NCBI GenBank assembly: GCA_035550515.1
Contig: DASZOZ010000017.1
Coordinates: 3,600-67,599 of the forward strand
Direction: 5' to 3'
DNA: 64,000 nucleotides
Source of the DNA: DATARH01 sp035550515
GTDB lineage: Bacteria > Pseudomonadota > Alphaproteobacteria > ATCC43930 > CGMCC-115725
Part shown: one piece after another, positions 8,780 to 18,166 of the stretch
How the letters are laid out: each line of letters opens with the position of its first letter
How positions within the stretch are numbered: the first letter of the stretch is position 1
The notes under the pieces: model-generated
What the model saw: the letters and a program-made list of their open reading frames with translations, nothing else
What the model was told of the DNA's origin: nothing
Databases searched by the model: none
Position numbers and translations under genes: made by a program

Positions 8780-9117
8780 AGCACCTTCAGCACCGCCTCG
8801 GGCGGCCGGCCCAAGGCCGCCTTGCCGCCCGAGACGACGATCGGCCGTTCGACGATGATCGGGTTCTCGGCCATCGCCGCGATGAGCTGGTCCTCCGACA
8901 GCTTGGCGGGGTCGATCCCCGCCGCGGTCGCTTCTTTCTTGCGGACGATCGCCTTCGCCGGCATGCCGAGTTGGCCGAGCAGCGTCTTCAACTGCGTCTC
9001 GCTGTAGGGCGTCTTCAAATACTCGACGATTTCCGGCTCGACGCCTTTGTCGCGCAGCAGCGCCAGGGTCTTGCGCGAGGTGTTGCAGCGCGGGTTGTGA
9101 TAGATCGTGACCGGCAT
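8776..9117 (-). CDS. ArsC-family glutaredoxin-type arsenate reductase
   Basis: A 113-aa thioredoxin-fold protein of the ArsC/Spx/YffB family. Seen are HNPRCNTSRKTL with the catalytic C11, and the C-terminal ERPIVVSGGKAALGRPPEAVL characteristic of ArsC. The CNTSR spacing matches glutaredoxin-dependent arsenate reductases more than Spx, which has CxxC. AAGGAG precedes the ATG. No arsenite pump or ArsR lies nearby, so a dedicated arsenic role is not supported by context; a general thiol-reductase role is possible. It is convergent with gcrA. Confidence 0.88.
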   Translation of the reverse strand: MPVTIYHNPRCNTSRKTLALLRDKGVEPEIVEYLKTPYSETQLKTLLGQLGMPAKAIVRKKEATAAGIDPAKLSEDQLIAAMAENPIIVERPIVVSGGKAALGRPPEAVLKVL

Positions 9118-9188
9118 CGGGGCTCCTTATTGCGGCTCGGGCAGCGTCACGGCGGCGGCGCCGCGTCGCGAAGCCGGGTCAAACGCAG

Positions 9189-9238
9189 CAGGTCATCCTG
9201 AGCGAGCTTCGAATCGACGACATCGGCTGAGGCGTCTC
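9189..9238. repeat. Fragment of REP-like repeat (family 2)
   Basis: The intergenic segment contains GGTCATCCTGAGCGAGC then TTCGAATCGACGA. The order TCATCCTGAG...GCTTCGAA matches the ends of the more complete copy at 28155-28262, so this looks like a shortened copy of the same element. It lies between the ArsC-family gene and the DUF3830-like gene. Confidence 0.5.
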
Positions 9239-9306
9239 GGATGAGCTGATCGTCCGCCATGCGTGGAGTATAGCATGACATCATCGTCCAGCCTTCCGCG
9301 CGAGAC

Positions 9307-9723
9307 ATGAACGATCTTCGCATCACCGCCGGGCCTTACCGTTTCATCGCCCGCTTCGACCGGGCCGCCGCGCCCAAGACCTGTGCCTGGTTCGCGACCG
9401 TGCTGCCCTACCGCCAGCGGATCATCCATGTGCGGTGGAGCGGCGAAGCCTGCTGGATCCCGCTCGGCGGTCTCGATCCCGGCCTCGGCCACGAGAACGC
9501 GACCAGCTATCCGGCGCCGGGGCAATTCCTGTTCTACCCGGCCGGGATCAGCGAGACCGAAATCCTGCTTTCCTACGGCGCCTGCCGCTTTGCCAGCAAA
9601 GCCGGCCAACTCGCCGGCAACCCGTTCCTGACGATCGTCGAGGGGGTGGATCACCTGCGCCCGCTCGGCGAGTTGACCCTGTGGCACGGGGCGCAGGATA
9701 TTGTCTTCGAACCAGCGCCGTAG
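9307..9723 (+). CDS. DUF3830-like cyclophilin-fold protein
   Basis: A 138-aa protein resembling the DUF3830 family: ARFDRAAAPKTCAWF, LPYRQRIIHVRWSGEACW, and ATSYPAPGQFLFYP, which echo the conserved core of that family. DUF3830 proteins have a cyclophilin-like fold and are usually found beside amidohydrolases, amidases or peptide-type ABC transporters. Here it precedes a gamma-glutamyltransferase-family gene and the remnant of a peptide-type binding protein, which fits such a context. The function is unknown. The start at ATG 9307 is the only one that includes the full conserved N-terminus. Confidence 0.75.
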   Translation: MNDLRITAGPYRFIARFDRAAAPKTCAWFATVLPYRQRIIHVRWSGEACWIPLGGLDPGLGHENATSYPAPGQFLFYPAGISETEILLSYGACRFASKAGQLAGNPFLTIVEGVDHLRPLGELTLWHGAQDIVFEPAP

Positions 9724-9871
9724 CCGCTGCCGGAGACACCGATGCCCGACGATATCCGCAACGACGGCGGTGCGATCAGCATAGCCCGCGTGCTACACAG
9801 TGCGCAGAAATGGCCGCCTTAAGGCGAAATCAGCCAACTTGCCCGCCTTGCAAAGCTCAGGAGGTCGCCGC

Positions 9872-11692
9872 ATGCCCGCTTTCACCACCCGGCCCGAGAT
9901 CCGCGGCACGTTTGGGGTCGTTGCGTCGACCCATTGGCTGGCTTCGGCGGTCGCGATGGCGGCGCTGGAGAAGGGCGGCAACGCCTTTGACGCCGCCGCG
10001 GCGGCGGGGCTGACGCTGCAGGTCGTCGAGCCGCATCTCAACGGCCCGCTCGGCGAGGTGCCGATCCTGGTGTGGAGCGAGAAGAACCGGCGCTGCGACA
10101 TGATCTGCGGCCAGGGCGTCGCGCCGCAGGGGGCGACGATCGCGCATTACCGCGGTCTCGGGCTCGATCTGGTGCCCGGCACCGGATTGCTGGCCGCGAC
10201 GGTCCCCGGCGCGTTTGACGGCTGGATGCGGCTGCTGCGCGATTACGGCACGCTGCCGCTCGCCGACATCCTCGGGCCGGCGATCGCTTACGCCGAGAAC
10301 GGCTACCCGCTGGCCTGGCGCATCCCGGTGACGATCGGGACGGTCGCCGAGATGTTTCGCACCGCCTGGCCGACCTCGGCCGCGGTCTATCTGAAGAACG
10401 GCCAGCCGCCGAAAGCCGGCCAACTCTTCCGCAACCCGCAACTGGCGGCGACCTACAAGCGCGTGCTCGCCGAGGCCGAGGCGGGCGGCGGCGATCGCGA
10501 GCGGGTCATCGACGGCGCCCGCAACGCCTGGTATCGCGGCTTTGTCGCGGAGGCCATCGACACGTTCTGCCGCACCGAGAAGGTGCTCGATTCCTCCGGC
10601 CGCCGCCACCACGGCGTCTTGCGCGCCGACGACATGGCACGCTGGGAGGCGCCGGTCGAAGCGCCGCTGACCTTCGATTACCGCGGCTACACCGTCGTCA
10701 AGGGCGGCCCGTGGAGCCAGGGGCCGGTGCTGCTCCAGCAGCTGGCGCTGCTCGCCGGCTTCGACCTCGACGACACCGACCCGACCGGTCCCGACTTTGT
10801 CCATACCGTTACTGAATGCGCCAAGCTCGCCTATCTCGACCGCGAGGCGTGGTACGGCGACCCGGATTTTGTCGACGTGCCGATGCAGACCCTGCTCGGC
10901 CCGGCCTACAACGACGAACGGCGCAAGCTGGTCGGCGACCGGGCCTCGATCGAGTTGCGGCCCGGCCGGCCTGACGGGCGCGCGCCGCATATCATGGTGG
11001 GCGGCGCCGAACTGGTCTCGGCGGTCGGGATCGGCGAGCCGACGGTCGGAGTCCTCGCCGGGATCGGCGAGCCGACGACGAGCCCGATGGGCGCGGTCGC
11101 CGGCGACACCTGCCATGTCGACGTGATCGACCGCTGGGGCAACATGGTCTCGGCGACGCCGAGCGGCGGTTGGCTGCAATCCTCGCCGGTGATCCCGGAA
11201 CTCGGCTTCTGCCTCGGCACGCGGCTGCAGATTTCCTGGCTCGACGAAAGCTCGCCGTCGAGCCTGCAGCCCGGCAAGCGGCCGCGCAGCACCCTGTCGC
11301 CGACCCTCGCCTTCAAGGACGGCGTGCCGTACATGGCGTTCGGCACCCCCGGCGGCGACGGGCAGGACCAGTGGTCGCTGCAGCTCTTTCTGCATCACGT
11401 GCATCACGGGATGAACCTGCAGGAGGCGATCGACTGCCCCGAGTTCAACACCGACCACGCGCCGAGCTCGTTCTATCCGCGCGCTGCCGACCCCGGCCAC
11501 CTGACGCTCGAAGGCCGCTTCCCGGAGGCGACGCGGCGCGCGCTCGCCGCGCGCGGCCATCGCGTGCAGATCGCCGAGGAATGGGCCGGGGGACGACTGG
11601 CCGCCTGCGCCCGCGAGGAGACCGCCGAGGGGCGCATCCTCAAGGCTGGCGCCAACCCGCGCGGCATGCAGAGCTACGCCGCCGGACGATAG
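9872..11692 (+). CDS. Gamma-glutamyltransferase family protein (Ntn hydrolase)
   Basis: A 606-aa enzyme of the gamma-glutamyltranspeptidase family, YwrD-like branch. The precursor self-cleaves before a threonine that becomes the nucleophile; here it is T413 in GDTCHVDVIDRWGNMVSATPS. The second Thr of the classical TTH is Cys. Other family segments are GGNAFDAAAAAGLTLQVVEPH near the start and RPRSTLSPTLAF later. There is no signal peptide, unlike periplasmic Ggt, so it is probably cytoplasmic. CAGGAGG precedes ATG 9872; the longer frame from 9800 is not needed. A direct repeat at 11027-11077 duplicates GIGEPT just before the cleavage site. The substrate is unknown. Confidence 0.88.
   Translation: MPAFTTRPEIRGTFGVVASTHWLASAVAMAALEKGGNAFDAAAAAGLTLQVVEPHLNGPLGEVPILVWSEKNRRCDMICGQGVAPQGATIAHYRGLGLDLVPGTGLLAATVPGAFDGWMRLLRDYGTLPLADILGPAIAYAENGYPLAWRIPVTIGTVAEMFRTAWPTSAAVYLKNGQPPKAGQLFRNPQLAATYKRVLAEAEAGGGDRERVIDGARNAWYRGFVAEAIDTFCRTEKVLDSSGRRHHGVLRADDMARWEAPVEAPLTFDYRGYTVVKGGPWSQGPVLLQQLALLAGFDLDDTDPTGPDFVHTVTECAKLAYLDREAWYGDPDFVDVPMQTLLGPAYNDERRKLVGDRASIELRPGRPDGRAPHIMVGGAELVSAVGIGEPTVGVLAGIGEPTTSPMGAVAGDTCHVDVIDRWGNMVSATPSGGWLQSSPVIPELGFCLGTRLQISWLDESSPSSLQPGKRPRSTLSPTLAFKDGVPYMAFGTPGGDGQDQWSLQLFLHHVHHGMNLQEAIDCPEFNTDHAPSSFYPRAADPGHLTLEGRFPEATRRALAARGHRVQIAEEWAGGRLAACAREETAEGRILKAGANPRGMQSYAAGR
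11027..11077 (+). repeat. 18-bp direct repeat inside gamma-glutamyltransferase gene
   Basis: GGGATCGGCGAGCCGACG occurs at 11027-11044 and again, unchanged, at 11060-11077, a period of 33 bases (11 codons). It encodes two copies of GIGEPT shortly upstream of the autoprocessing threonine. It looks like a recent in-frame duplication. Confidence 0.8.
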
Positions 11693-11911
11693 CCGCGATC
11701 ACGGCGGGTTTACGGGCGCCGGGGCGTCAAATCGGTCGAGATCGTCGATGACCACTCGGTCAAGCTGGTGCTCGACAAGCCGTTCGCACCGCTCCTGGCG
11801 CAGCTCTCCGACGGCACCGGGATGATCGCCCTCGGCCTCGGCGAGCAGCCCGACCCGTCCCGCTTGTTCGGCGACGGGCTGCGCGACGCGCTCGATCCGT
11901 GGCGCGCCTAG
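11693..11911 (+). pseudogene. Remnant of a family 5 solute-binding protein gene
   Basis: The frame directly after the gamma-glutamyltransferase stop reads VKSVEIVDDHSVKLVLDKP then FAPLLAQLSDGTGMI from about 11726 to 11830, which is the classic central segment of peptide-type solute-binding proteins. It has no start, no signal peptide and no other recognisable domain; the rest reads ALGLGEQPDPSRLFGD... to a TAG at 11909. It is therefore taken as the decayed remnant of a DppA-like gene, distinct in sequence from the intact copy at 4376. Its position fits a lost peptide-transport operon behind the transferase. Confidence 0.7.
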
Positions 11912-12174
11912 CGAGGCCGTTGCGCCGCCGTCGCGAAAAAGCCAAGATATCCGAGCTAAGCTCAAGTTCCGGCAAAACTATCTGATCGATGCGGCGGTCG
12001 GGGCCGACTCCCGCCGGCGCACGCATCTTAGACAGCCGGGAGGATAATCGTGCTGCCGACGAAAACCTTGCGGCCGATGCCGCGTATAATGTCACCGACC
12101 TGTCATCGCAGCCGGCGAGCATGACCGTGCGGGCCTAGCCCGAGACCGCCGTGCCGCCGCGGAAGAGGCAAGCC
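11912..12174. other. Intergenic region upstream of tkt
   Basis: No gene is supported here. The segment is somewhat less GC-rich than its surroundings. It holds an isolated TATAAT at 12085-12090 without a convincing -35 partner at 16-18 bases. A promoter for the tkt cluster is expected in this stretch but cannot be located with confidence. Together with the preceding remnant it is the longest gene-free stretch of the window. Confidence 0.5.
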
Positions 12175-14241
12175 ATGAACATGCCGACCGGGACGATCGA
12201 CGAGATCTGCATCAACACGATTCGCACGCTGTGCATCGACGCCGTGCAGCAGGCCAATTCCGGGCATCCCGGCACGCCGATGGCGATGGCGCCGGTGGTC
12301 TATACGCTGTGGCAGGAGTTCCTGCGCTTCGACCCCGAGGACCCGATCTGGCCGAACCGCGACCGCTTTGTGCTGTCGTCGGGCCACGCCTCGACGCTGC
12401 TCTATTCGATGCTGCATCTGACCGGGGTCAAGGCGGTCGATTCGGCCTATGAGCGGCTCGGCACTCCGACCGTCTCGCTCGACGACCTGAAAAAGTTCCG
12501 CCAGCTCGACAGCAAATGCCCGGGCCACCCCGAATACCATTGGACCTCCGGCGTCGAGACCACCACGGGGCCGTTGGGGCAGGGGATCGCGACCAGCGTC
12601 GGCATGGCGATCGCCGCCGACTGGCTTGCCGGCCATTTCAACAAGCCCGGCTTCCCGCTGTTCGACTACCGGGTCTACGCGCTGTGCGGCGACGGCTGCA
12701 TGATGGAAGGCGTGTCCAGCGAGGCCGCCTCGCTGGCCGGCCATCTCAAGCTCGGCAATCTGTGCTGGTTCTACGACAGCAACCACATCACCATCGAAGG
12801 CAACACCGCGCTCGCCTTCACCGAAGACGTGGCGGCGCGGTTCATGGCCTATGGCTGGCATGTCCAGCGCATCGCCGACGCCAATGACTGCGAGCGGCTC
12901 GCCGCCGCGATCCGCGCCGCCAAGGACGTGACCGACCGGCCCAGCCTGATCATCGTCGAGAGCCACATCGGCTATGGCGCGCCGCACAAGCAGGACACCT
13001 CCGGCGTGCACGGCGAGCCGCTCGGCGCCGAGGAGGTCAAGGCCACCAAGCGCAATTACGGCTGGCCCGAGGATGCGCAGTTCCTGGTGCCCGACGGCGT
13101 CTATGCGCATTTCAAGGCCGGCATCGGCGCGCGCGGCGCGACGGCACGCGCCGACTGGGAGGCGCTGTTCGCGCGCTACAAGGCGGAGTTCCCGGCGCTC
13201 GCGCTGCAATGCGAGCAGATCCAGCGGCGCGACCTGCCGGAAGGCTGGGACAAGGACATCCCGGTCTTCCCCGCCGACCCGAAAGGCATCGCCAGCCGCG
13301 ATTCGTCGGGGCAGGTGCTCAACAAGATCGCGCAGAACCTGCCCTGGCTGGTCGGCGGCGCGGCGGACCTCGCGCCCTCGACCAAGACCCGGCTGACCTT
13401 CGAGGGCGCCGGCGACCTCGAAGCCGACAGCCGGCTCGGCCGCAATTTCCATTTCGGTGTGCGCGAGCACGCGATGGGGTCGATCTGCAACGGCTTGGCT
13501 TTGGCCAAATTGCGGCCATTCGGCTCGGGATTCATGATCTTTTCCGACTACATGAAGCCGCCGATCCGGTTAAGTGCGATCATGGAGCTGCCGGTCACCT
13601 ACGTGTTCACGCACGATTCGATCGGCGTCGGCGAGGACGGGCCGACGCACCAGCCGGTCGAGCAGCTGATCGGGCTGCGCGCGATCCCCGGTCTCACGGT
13701 GTTCCGGCCATGCGACGCCAACGAAGTCGCCGAGGCGTGGCGCGTTTCGGTCGAGGCGAAGCACGAGCCGCATTGCCTGATCCTCAGCCGGCAGAACCTG
13801 CCCACCCTCGACCGCGGTAAATACGCCGCGGCAAGCGGGTTGCGCCGCGGCGCCTACGTCCTGGCCGACGCCAAGCCCGGCACCCCGGAGGTGATCCTGA
13901 TGGGCACCGGCAGCGAGGTGTCGCTGTGCGTCGAGGTTTATGAACGGCTGGCGGCGGAAGGCGTCGCCGCCCGCGTCGTCAGCATGCCGTCCTGGGAATT
14001 GTTCGAGAAACAGGACGACGCCTACAAGGACTCGGTGCTGCCGCCGAGCTGCACGCGGCGCGTCGCGGTCGAGCAGGCTTCGGCGTTGGGCTGGGAGCGC
14101 TACACCGGGCTGCGCGGCACGATCATCGCGATGAAGACCTTTGGCGCGTCGGCGCCGCTCAAGGAACTGTTGGTCAAGTTCGGGTTCACCGGAGAGAACG
14201 TCTATGCGGCTGCCAAGGCGCAGCTCGCCCGCAAGGAGTAG
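12175..14241 (+). CDS. tkt: Transketolase
   Basis: Thiamine-diphosphate enzyme (688 aa) moving two-carbon units in the non-oxidative pentose phosphate pathway. Seen are the N-terminal QANSGHPGTPMAMAP, the ThDP-binding region CGDGCMMEGVSSEAASLAGH, and the pyrimidine-domain segment THDSIGVGEDGPTHQPVEQL. Length is that of bacterial transketolases. ATG 12175 is preceded by GGAAGAGG; the frame is open from 12151. It is the first gene of the sugar-phosphate cluster, and its stop TAG shares AAGGAG with the ribosome site of the following tal-pgi gene, six bases away. Confidence 0.97.
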   Translation: MNMPTGTIDEICINTIRTLCIDAVQQANSGHPGTPMAMAPVVYTLWQEFLRFDPEDPIWPNRDRFVLSSGHASTLLYSMLHLTGVKAVDSAYERLGTPTVSLDDLKKFRQLDSKCPGHPEYHWTSGVETTTGPLGQGIATSVGMAIAADWLAGHFNKPGFPLFDYRVYALCGDGCMMEGVSSEAASLAGHLKLGNLCWFYDSNHITIEGNTALAFTEDVAARFMAYGWHVQRIADANDCERLAAAIRAAKDVTDRPSLIIVESHIGYGAPHKQDTSGVHGEPLGAEEVKATKRNYGWPEDAQFLVPDGVYAHFKAGIGARGATARADWEALFARYKAEFPALALQCEQIQRRDLPEGWDKDIPVFPADPKGIASRDSSGQVLNKIAQNLPWLVGGAADLAPSTKTRLTFEGAGDLEADSRLGRNFHFGVREHAMGSICNGLALAKLRPFGSGFMIFSDYMKPPIRLSAIMELPVTYVFTHDSIGVGEDGPTHQPVEQLIGLRAIPGLTVFRPCDANEVAEAWRVSVEAKHEPHCLILSRQNLPTLDRGKYAAASGLRRGAYVLADAKPGTPEVILMGTGSEVSLCVEVYERLAAEGVAARVVSMPSWELFEKQDDAYKDSVLPPSCTRRVAVEQASALGWERYTGLRGTIIAMKTFGASAPLKELLVKFGFTGENVYAAAKAQLARKE

Positions 14242-14247
14242 CGATCG

Positions 14248-17091
14248 ATGGCCAATCCGCTCAAGGAACTGAACGAATACGGGCAGTCGGTGTGGCTCGA
14301 TTTCGTCAGCCGCGACCTGCTGAAAAGCGGCGAATTGAAACGCCTCATCGCCGAGGACGGGCTGCGTGGCGTGACCTCGAACCCGTCGATCTTCGAGAAG
14401 GCGATCGGTCACGGCGACGATTACGACGAGATGATCCGCACCGCCGAGGCCAACGGCGACCTCGACCCCGCGGCGCTGTTCGAAGAGCTGGCGGTGCACG
14501 AAATCCAGGAAGGCGCCGACCAGCTTGCCGGGGTCTACGAGCAGACCCAGCGGCGCGACGGCTATATCAGCCTCGAAGTCTCGCCCTATCTGGCGATGGA
14601 CACGCACGGCACGATCGAGGAGGCGCGCCGGCTGTGGCGCGAGGTCGACCGGCGCAACCTGATGGTCAAGGTGCCCGGCACCAAACCCGGCATCCCGGCG
14701 ATCCGCACGTTGATCGGCGAGGGCATCAACATCAACGTGACCCTGCTGTTCTCGCAGCAGGTCTACGGCGAGGTGGCTGACGCCTATATCGCCGGCATCG
14801 AGGATTTTGTCGCCAAGGGCGGCGACCCGCACAAGGTGGCGAGCGTCGCCAGCTTCTTCGTCAGCCGCATCGACACGCTGGTCGACGAGGCGCTCGACAA
14901 GAAGATCGCCGGCGCCGACCCGGCGGCCGCCGCGCAGCTCAAGGCGCTGAAGGGCAAGATCGCGATCGCCAACGCCAAGCTCGCCTACAAGCTCGGCAAG
15001 GAGATCTATGCGAGCGAGCGCTGGCAGCGCCTGGCGCAAAGCGGGGCACAGAGCCAGCGCCTGCTCTGGGCGAGCACCGGCACGAAGAACCCGGCGTATA
15101 GCGACGTGCTCTATGTCGACGAGCTGGTCGGCGCCGACACGGTCAACACCATGCCGCCGGCGACGATGGACGCGTTCCGCGACCACGGCCGCCCGCGCAA
15201 CAGCCTCGAAGAGGATGTCGCCGCGGCCGAGGCGACGATGAAAGGGCTCGCCGCCGCGGGGGTTTCGCTCGACGAGATCACCGAGCGCCTGGTCAAGGAC
15301 GGGGTGCGCCAGTTCGCCGACGCCGCCGACCAGCTCTACGCGGCGGTGCAGAAGAAGCGGCGCAGCGTGCTCGGCGGCAAGCTCAACGCCATGAGCGTCA
15401 AGCTGCCCGAGGCGCTCGACAAGGACGTCAAGGCGGCGCTCGAAGACTGGCGCAAGGAGGGCAAGGTGCGCCGGCTATGGGCCGAGGACGCCTCGCTGTG
15501 GACGGAGACCGACGAGGCCAAATGGGTCGGCTGGCTCGGCGTCGTCGACGATCAGATCAAGGCCGTCGCAGCGCTGCAGAACTTCGCCGCCGATGTGCGG
15601 AAAGCCGGGTTCAGCGACGTATTGCTGCTCGGCATGGGCGGGTCCAGCCTCGGCCCCGAGGTGTTCGCCGAGACCTTTGGCTCGAAGCCCGGCTTCCCCA
15701 AGCTGCATGTGCTCGACTCGACCGATCCGGCGCAGGTCAAGGCGTTCGAGAACAAGGTCGACCTGAAGAAGACGCTGTTCCTGGTGTCGAGCAAGTCGGG
15801 CAGCACGCTCGAACCCAACATCTTCAAGGCGTATTTCTTCGACCGCGCCAAAGCGGCGCTGGGCGGCGATCCGGCGAAGCATTTCGTCGCCATCACCGAT
15901 CCCGGCTCGTCGCTCGAAAAGGCCGCGCGCTCCGAAGGTTTCCGTTCGGTGTTCCACGGCTTGCCGAGCATCGGCGGGCGTTATTCGGTGCTGTCGAATT
16001 TCGGCATGGTGCCGGCGGCGGCGATCGGCGTCGACCCGAAGGCCTTCCTCGACAGCACCGCCGAGATGGTGCGCTCCTGCGCGGCGAGCGCGCCGCCAGC
16101 CGAAAATCCCGGCGTCATCCTGGGCGCGATCATGGGCGTCTGCCAACGGCAGGGCAGGGACAAGGTGACGGTGCTGGCCTCGCCCGGCGTCGCCGATTTC
16201 GGCGCCTGGCTCGAACAGCTGCTCGCCGAATCGACCGGCAAGATCGGCAAGGGCATCGTCCCGGTCGACGCCGAGGCGGCGGCGCCGCCGTCGGCCTACG
16301 GCAATGACCGGCTCTTCGCCTACATCAAGCTCGCCTCCGACGGCGACGCGGCCCAGGAAGCCGCGGTCGCGGCGCTCGAAGCGGCCGGACAGCCGGTCGT
16401 CCGCATCGTCGTCAACGACAAGATGCAGCTCGGCCAGGAATTCTTCCGCTGGGAGATCGCCACCGCCGTCGCCGGCTCGATCATCGGCATCAACCCGTTC
16501 GACCAGCCCGATGTCGAGGCCAGCAAGGTCAAGACCCGCGAGCTGACCAGCGCCTACGAGCAGACCGGCAAGCTGCCGCCGGAAAGCCCGTTCGCATCGT
16601 TCGACGGGATCGAGCTGTTCTCCGACCCGCGCAACGAGAGCGAACTGAAGCCGCAGGCGACCAGCCTGGTCGCGGCGCTGAAGGCGCATCTCGGCCGCGC
16701 CAAGGCCGGCGATTACGTCGCGCTGCTCGCCTATATCGAGCGCACGCCGGCGCATATCGAGGCGATGCAGAAGATGCGGCTGGCGGTGCGCGACGCCAAG
16801 AAGGTCGCGACCTGTCTCGGCTTCGGACCGCGCTTCCTGCATTCGACAGGCCAGGCCTACAAGGGCGGGCCGAACAGCGGCGTGTTCCTGCAGATCACCT
16901 GCAGCGACCCTGCCGACCTGCAAGTGCCGGGCGCGAAATACACGTTCGGCGTCGTCAAGGCGGCGCAGGCGCGCGGCGATTTCGACGTGCTCGCCGAGCG
17001 CGGCCGGCGGGCGCTGCGCGTGCATCTCGCGAACGGCGCCGAGGCCGGGCTCAAGACGCTGGCCGCGGCACTCGCACAGGCTTTGCAATAA
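14248..17091 (+). CDS. tal-pgi: Bifunctional transaldolase/glucose-6-phosphate isomerase
   Basis: A fusion of 947 aa. Residues 1 to about 370 are a TalB/TalC-group transaldolase, with the Schiff-base lysine K141 in NLMVKVPGTKPG and the start NPLKELNEYGQSVWLDF. Residues from about 380 to the end are glucose-6-phosphate isomerase: LLLGMGGSSLGPEVFAETFG, LFLVSSKSGSTLEPN, and STGQAYKGGPNSGVFLQIT near the C-terminus. Such fusions are known in some alphaproteobacteria and cyanobacteria. Joining both activities links fructose-6-phosphate release directly to isomerisation for re-entry into the oxidative branch (inference). It is the second gene of the cluster. Confidence 0.96.
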   Translation: MANPLKELNEYGQSVWLDFVSRDLLKSGELKRLIAEDGLRGVTSNPSIFEKAIGHGDDYDEMIRTAEANGDLDPAALFEELAVHEIQEGADQLAGVYEQTQRRDGYISLEVSPYLAMDTHGTIEEARRLWREVDRRNLMVKVPGTKPGIPAIRTLIGEGININVTLLFSQQVYGEVADAYIAGIEDFVAKGGDPHKVASVASFFVSRIDTLVDEALDKKIAGADPAAAAQLKALKGKIAIANAKLAYKLGKEIYASERWQRLAQSGAQSQRLLWASTGTKNPAYSDVLYVDELVGADTVNTMPPATMDAFRDHGRPRNSLEEDVAAAEATMKGLAAAGVSLDEITERLVKDGVRQFADAADQLYAAVQKKRRSVLGGKLNAMSVKLPEALDKDVKAALEDWRKEGKVRRLWAEDASLWTETDEAKWVGWLGVVDDQIKAVAALQNFAADVRKAGFSDVLLLGMGGSSLGPEVFAETFGSKPGFPKLHVLDSTDPAQVKAFENKVDLKKTLFLVSSKSGSTLEPNIFKAYFFDRAKAALGGDPAKHFVAITDPGSSLEKAARSEGFRSVFHGLPSIGGRYSVLSNFGMVPAAAIGVDPKAFLDSTAEMVRSCAASAPPAENPGVILGAIMGVCQRQGRDKVTVLASPGVADFGAWLEQLLAESTGKIGKGIVPVDAEAAAPPSAYGNDRLFAYIKLASDGDAAQEAAVAALEAAGQPVVRIVVNDKMQLGQEFFRWEIATAVAGSIIGINPFDQPDVEASKVKTRELTSAYEQTGKLPPESPFASFDGIELFSDPRNESELKPQATSLVAALKAHLGRAKAGDYVALLAYIERTPAHIEAMQKMRLAVRDAKKVATCLGFGPRFLHSTGQAYKGGPNSGVFLQITCSDPADLQVPGAKYTFGVVKAAQARGDFDVLAERGRRALRVHLANGAEAGLKTLAAALAQALQ

Positions 17092-17118
17092 CACCCGACA
17101 GGGTAGGGGAGATCAGCG

Positions 17119-18123
17119 ATGCAACTCGGGATGATCGGGCTCGGCCGCATGGGCGGCAACATCGTGCGGCGGCTGATGCGGAACGGCCACAGCTGCGTTG
17201 TCTATGACCGCAGCGATGCCGCGGTCAGCGCGCTCACGGGGGAAGGCGCGACCGGCAGCTCCGGCCTTGCGGACTTCGTCGGTAAGCTGACCGCGCCGAA
17301 AGCGGTGTGGGTGATGTTGCCGTCCGGCAAGATCACGCACGACACGATTGTCGAGTTGAGCAACCTGCTTGGCAAAGGCGACATCCTGATCGACGGCGGG
17401 AACTCGAAATTCCTCGAGGACATCGCGCACGCCGAACTGCTCGAGCCGAAGGGGATCACCTTTGTCGATGTCGGGACCAGCGGCGGCGTCTGGGGCCTGG
17501 AGCGCGGCTATTGCATGATGATCGGCGGCACCGACGAGGCCGTCCGCCATCTCGATCCGATCCTGAGCTGTCTGGCGCCGGGTGCCGGCACCATCGACAA
17601 AACGCCGGGCCGCGAGGGCCGCGACCCACGGGTCGCGAACGGCTACATCCATGCCGGACCGGCCGGCGCCGGTCATTTCGCCAAGATGGTCCATAACGGC
17701 ATGGAATACGGGATCATGCAGGCCTATGCCGAGGGCTTCGACATCCTCAAGGGCGCCTCGCAGGCGTTTATCCCGGAGAACCGGCGCTACAAGTTCAACC
17801 TCGCCGATCTCGCCGAAGTGTGGCGCCGCGGCAGTGTCATCGCCTCATGGCTGCTCGACCTGACCGCAATCGCGCTGGCCGAAGACGAGACGCTCTCGGA
17901 GTTCTCGGGCTACGTCCAGGATTCGGGGGAGGGCCGCTGGACCATCGAAGCGGCTATCGAGGAAGCGGTGCCCGCCGATGTATTGACGGCATCGCTCTAC
18001 ACCCGGTTCCGCTCGCGACAGGACCATACCTTCGCCGAGAAGATCCTGTCGGCGATGCGCAAGCAGTTCGGTGGACACACCGAGCAGATGGCGCACGAGG
18101 CGCACGGGAGCGAGCACCACTGA
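17119..18123 (+). CDS. gnd: 6-phosphogluconate dehydrogenase, decarboxylating (short type)
   Basis: A 334-aa enzyme of the short, usually NAD-preferring, GndA/YqeC group, producing ribulose 5-phosphate and CO2. The Rossmann motif is GMIGLGRMGGNIVRRL at the N-terminus; the substrate motifs are DGGNSKFLED, VGTSGGVWGLERGYCMMIGG and the catalytic-lysine segment GAGHFAKMVHNGMEYG. The classical long C-terminal tail of E. coli Gnd is absent, as normal for this group. It lies between tal-pgi and zwf on the same strand. NAD preference is a family inference. Confidence 0.95.
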   Translation: MQLGMIGLGRMGGNIVRRLMRNGHSCVVYDRSDAAVSALTGEGATGSSGLADFVGKLTAPKAVWVMLPSGKITHDTIVELSNLLGKGDILIDGGNSKFLEDIAHAELLEPKGITFVDVGTSGGVWGLERGYCMMIGGTDEAVRHLDPILSCLAPGAGTIDKTPGREGRDPRVANGYIHAGPAGAGHFAKMVHNGMEYGIMQAYAEGFDILKGASQAFIPENRRYKFNLADLAEVWRRGSVIASWLLDLTAIALAEDETLSEFSGYVQDSGEGRWTIEAAIEEAVPADVLTASLYTRFRSRQDHTFAEKILSAMRKQFGGHTEQMAHEAHGSEHH

Positions 18124-18166
18124 GACCGGCACGTCCCTGAAGTAAACGCTGACAAGAGGGCGAGCG

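Noticed and set aside
9741..9821. A 26-codon ATG frame before the gamma-glutamyltransferase gene
   Set aside because: Too short, without ribosome site or recognisable pattern.
12085..12090. TATAAT as a tkt promoter -10 box
   Set aside because: No acceptable -35 hexamer stands 16-18 bases upstream; it is recorded only as a weak sign in the intergenic entry.
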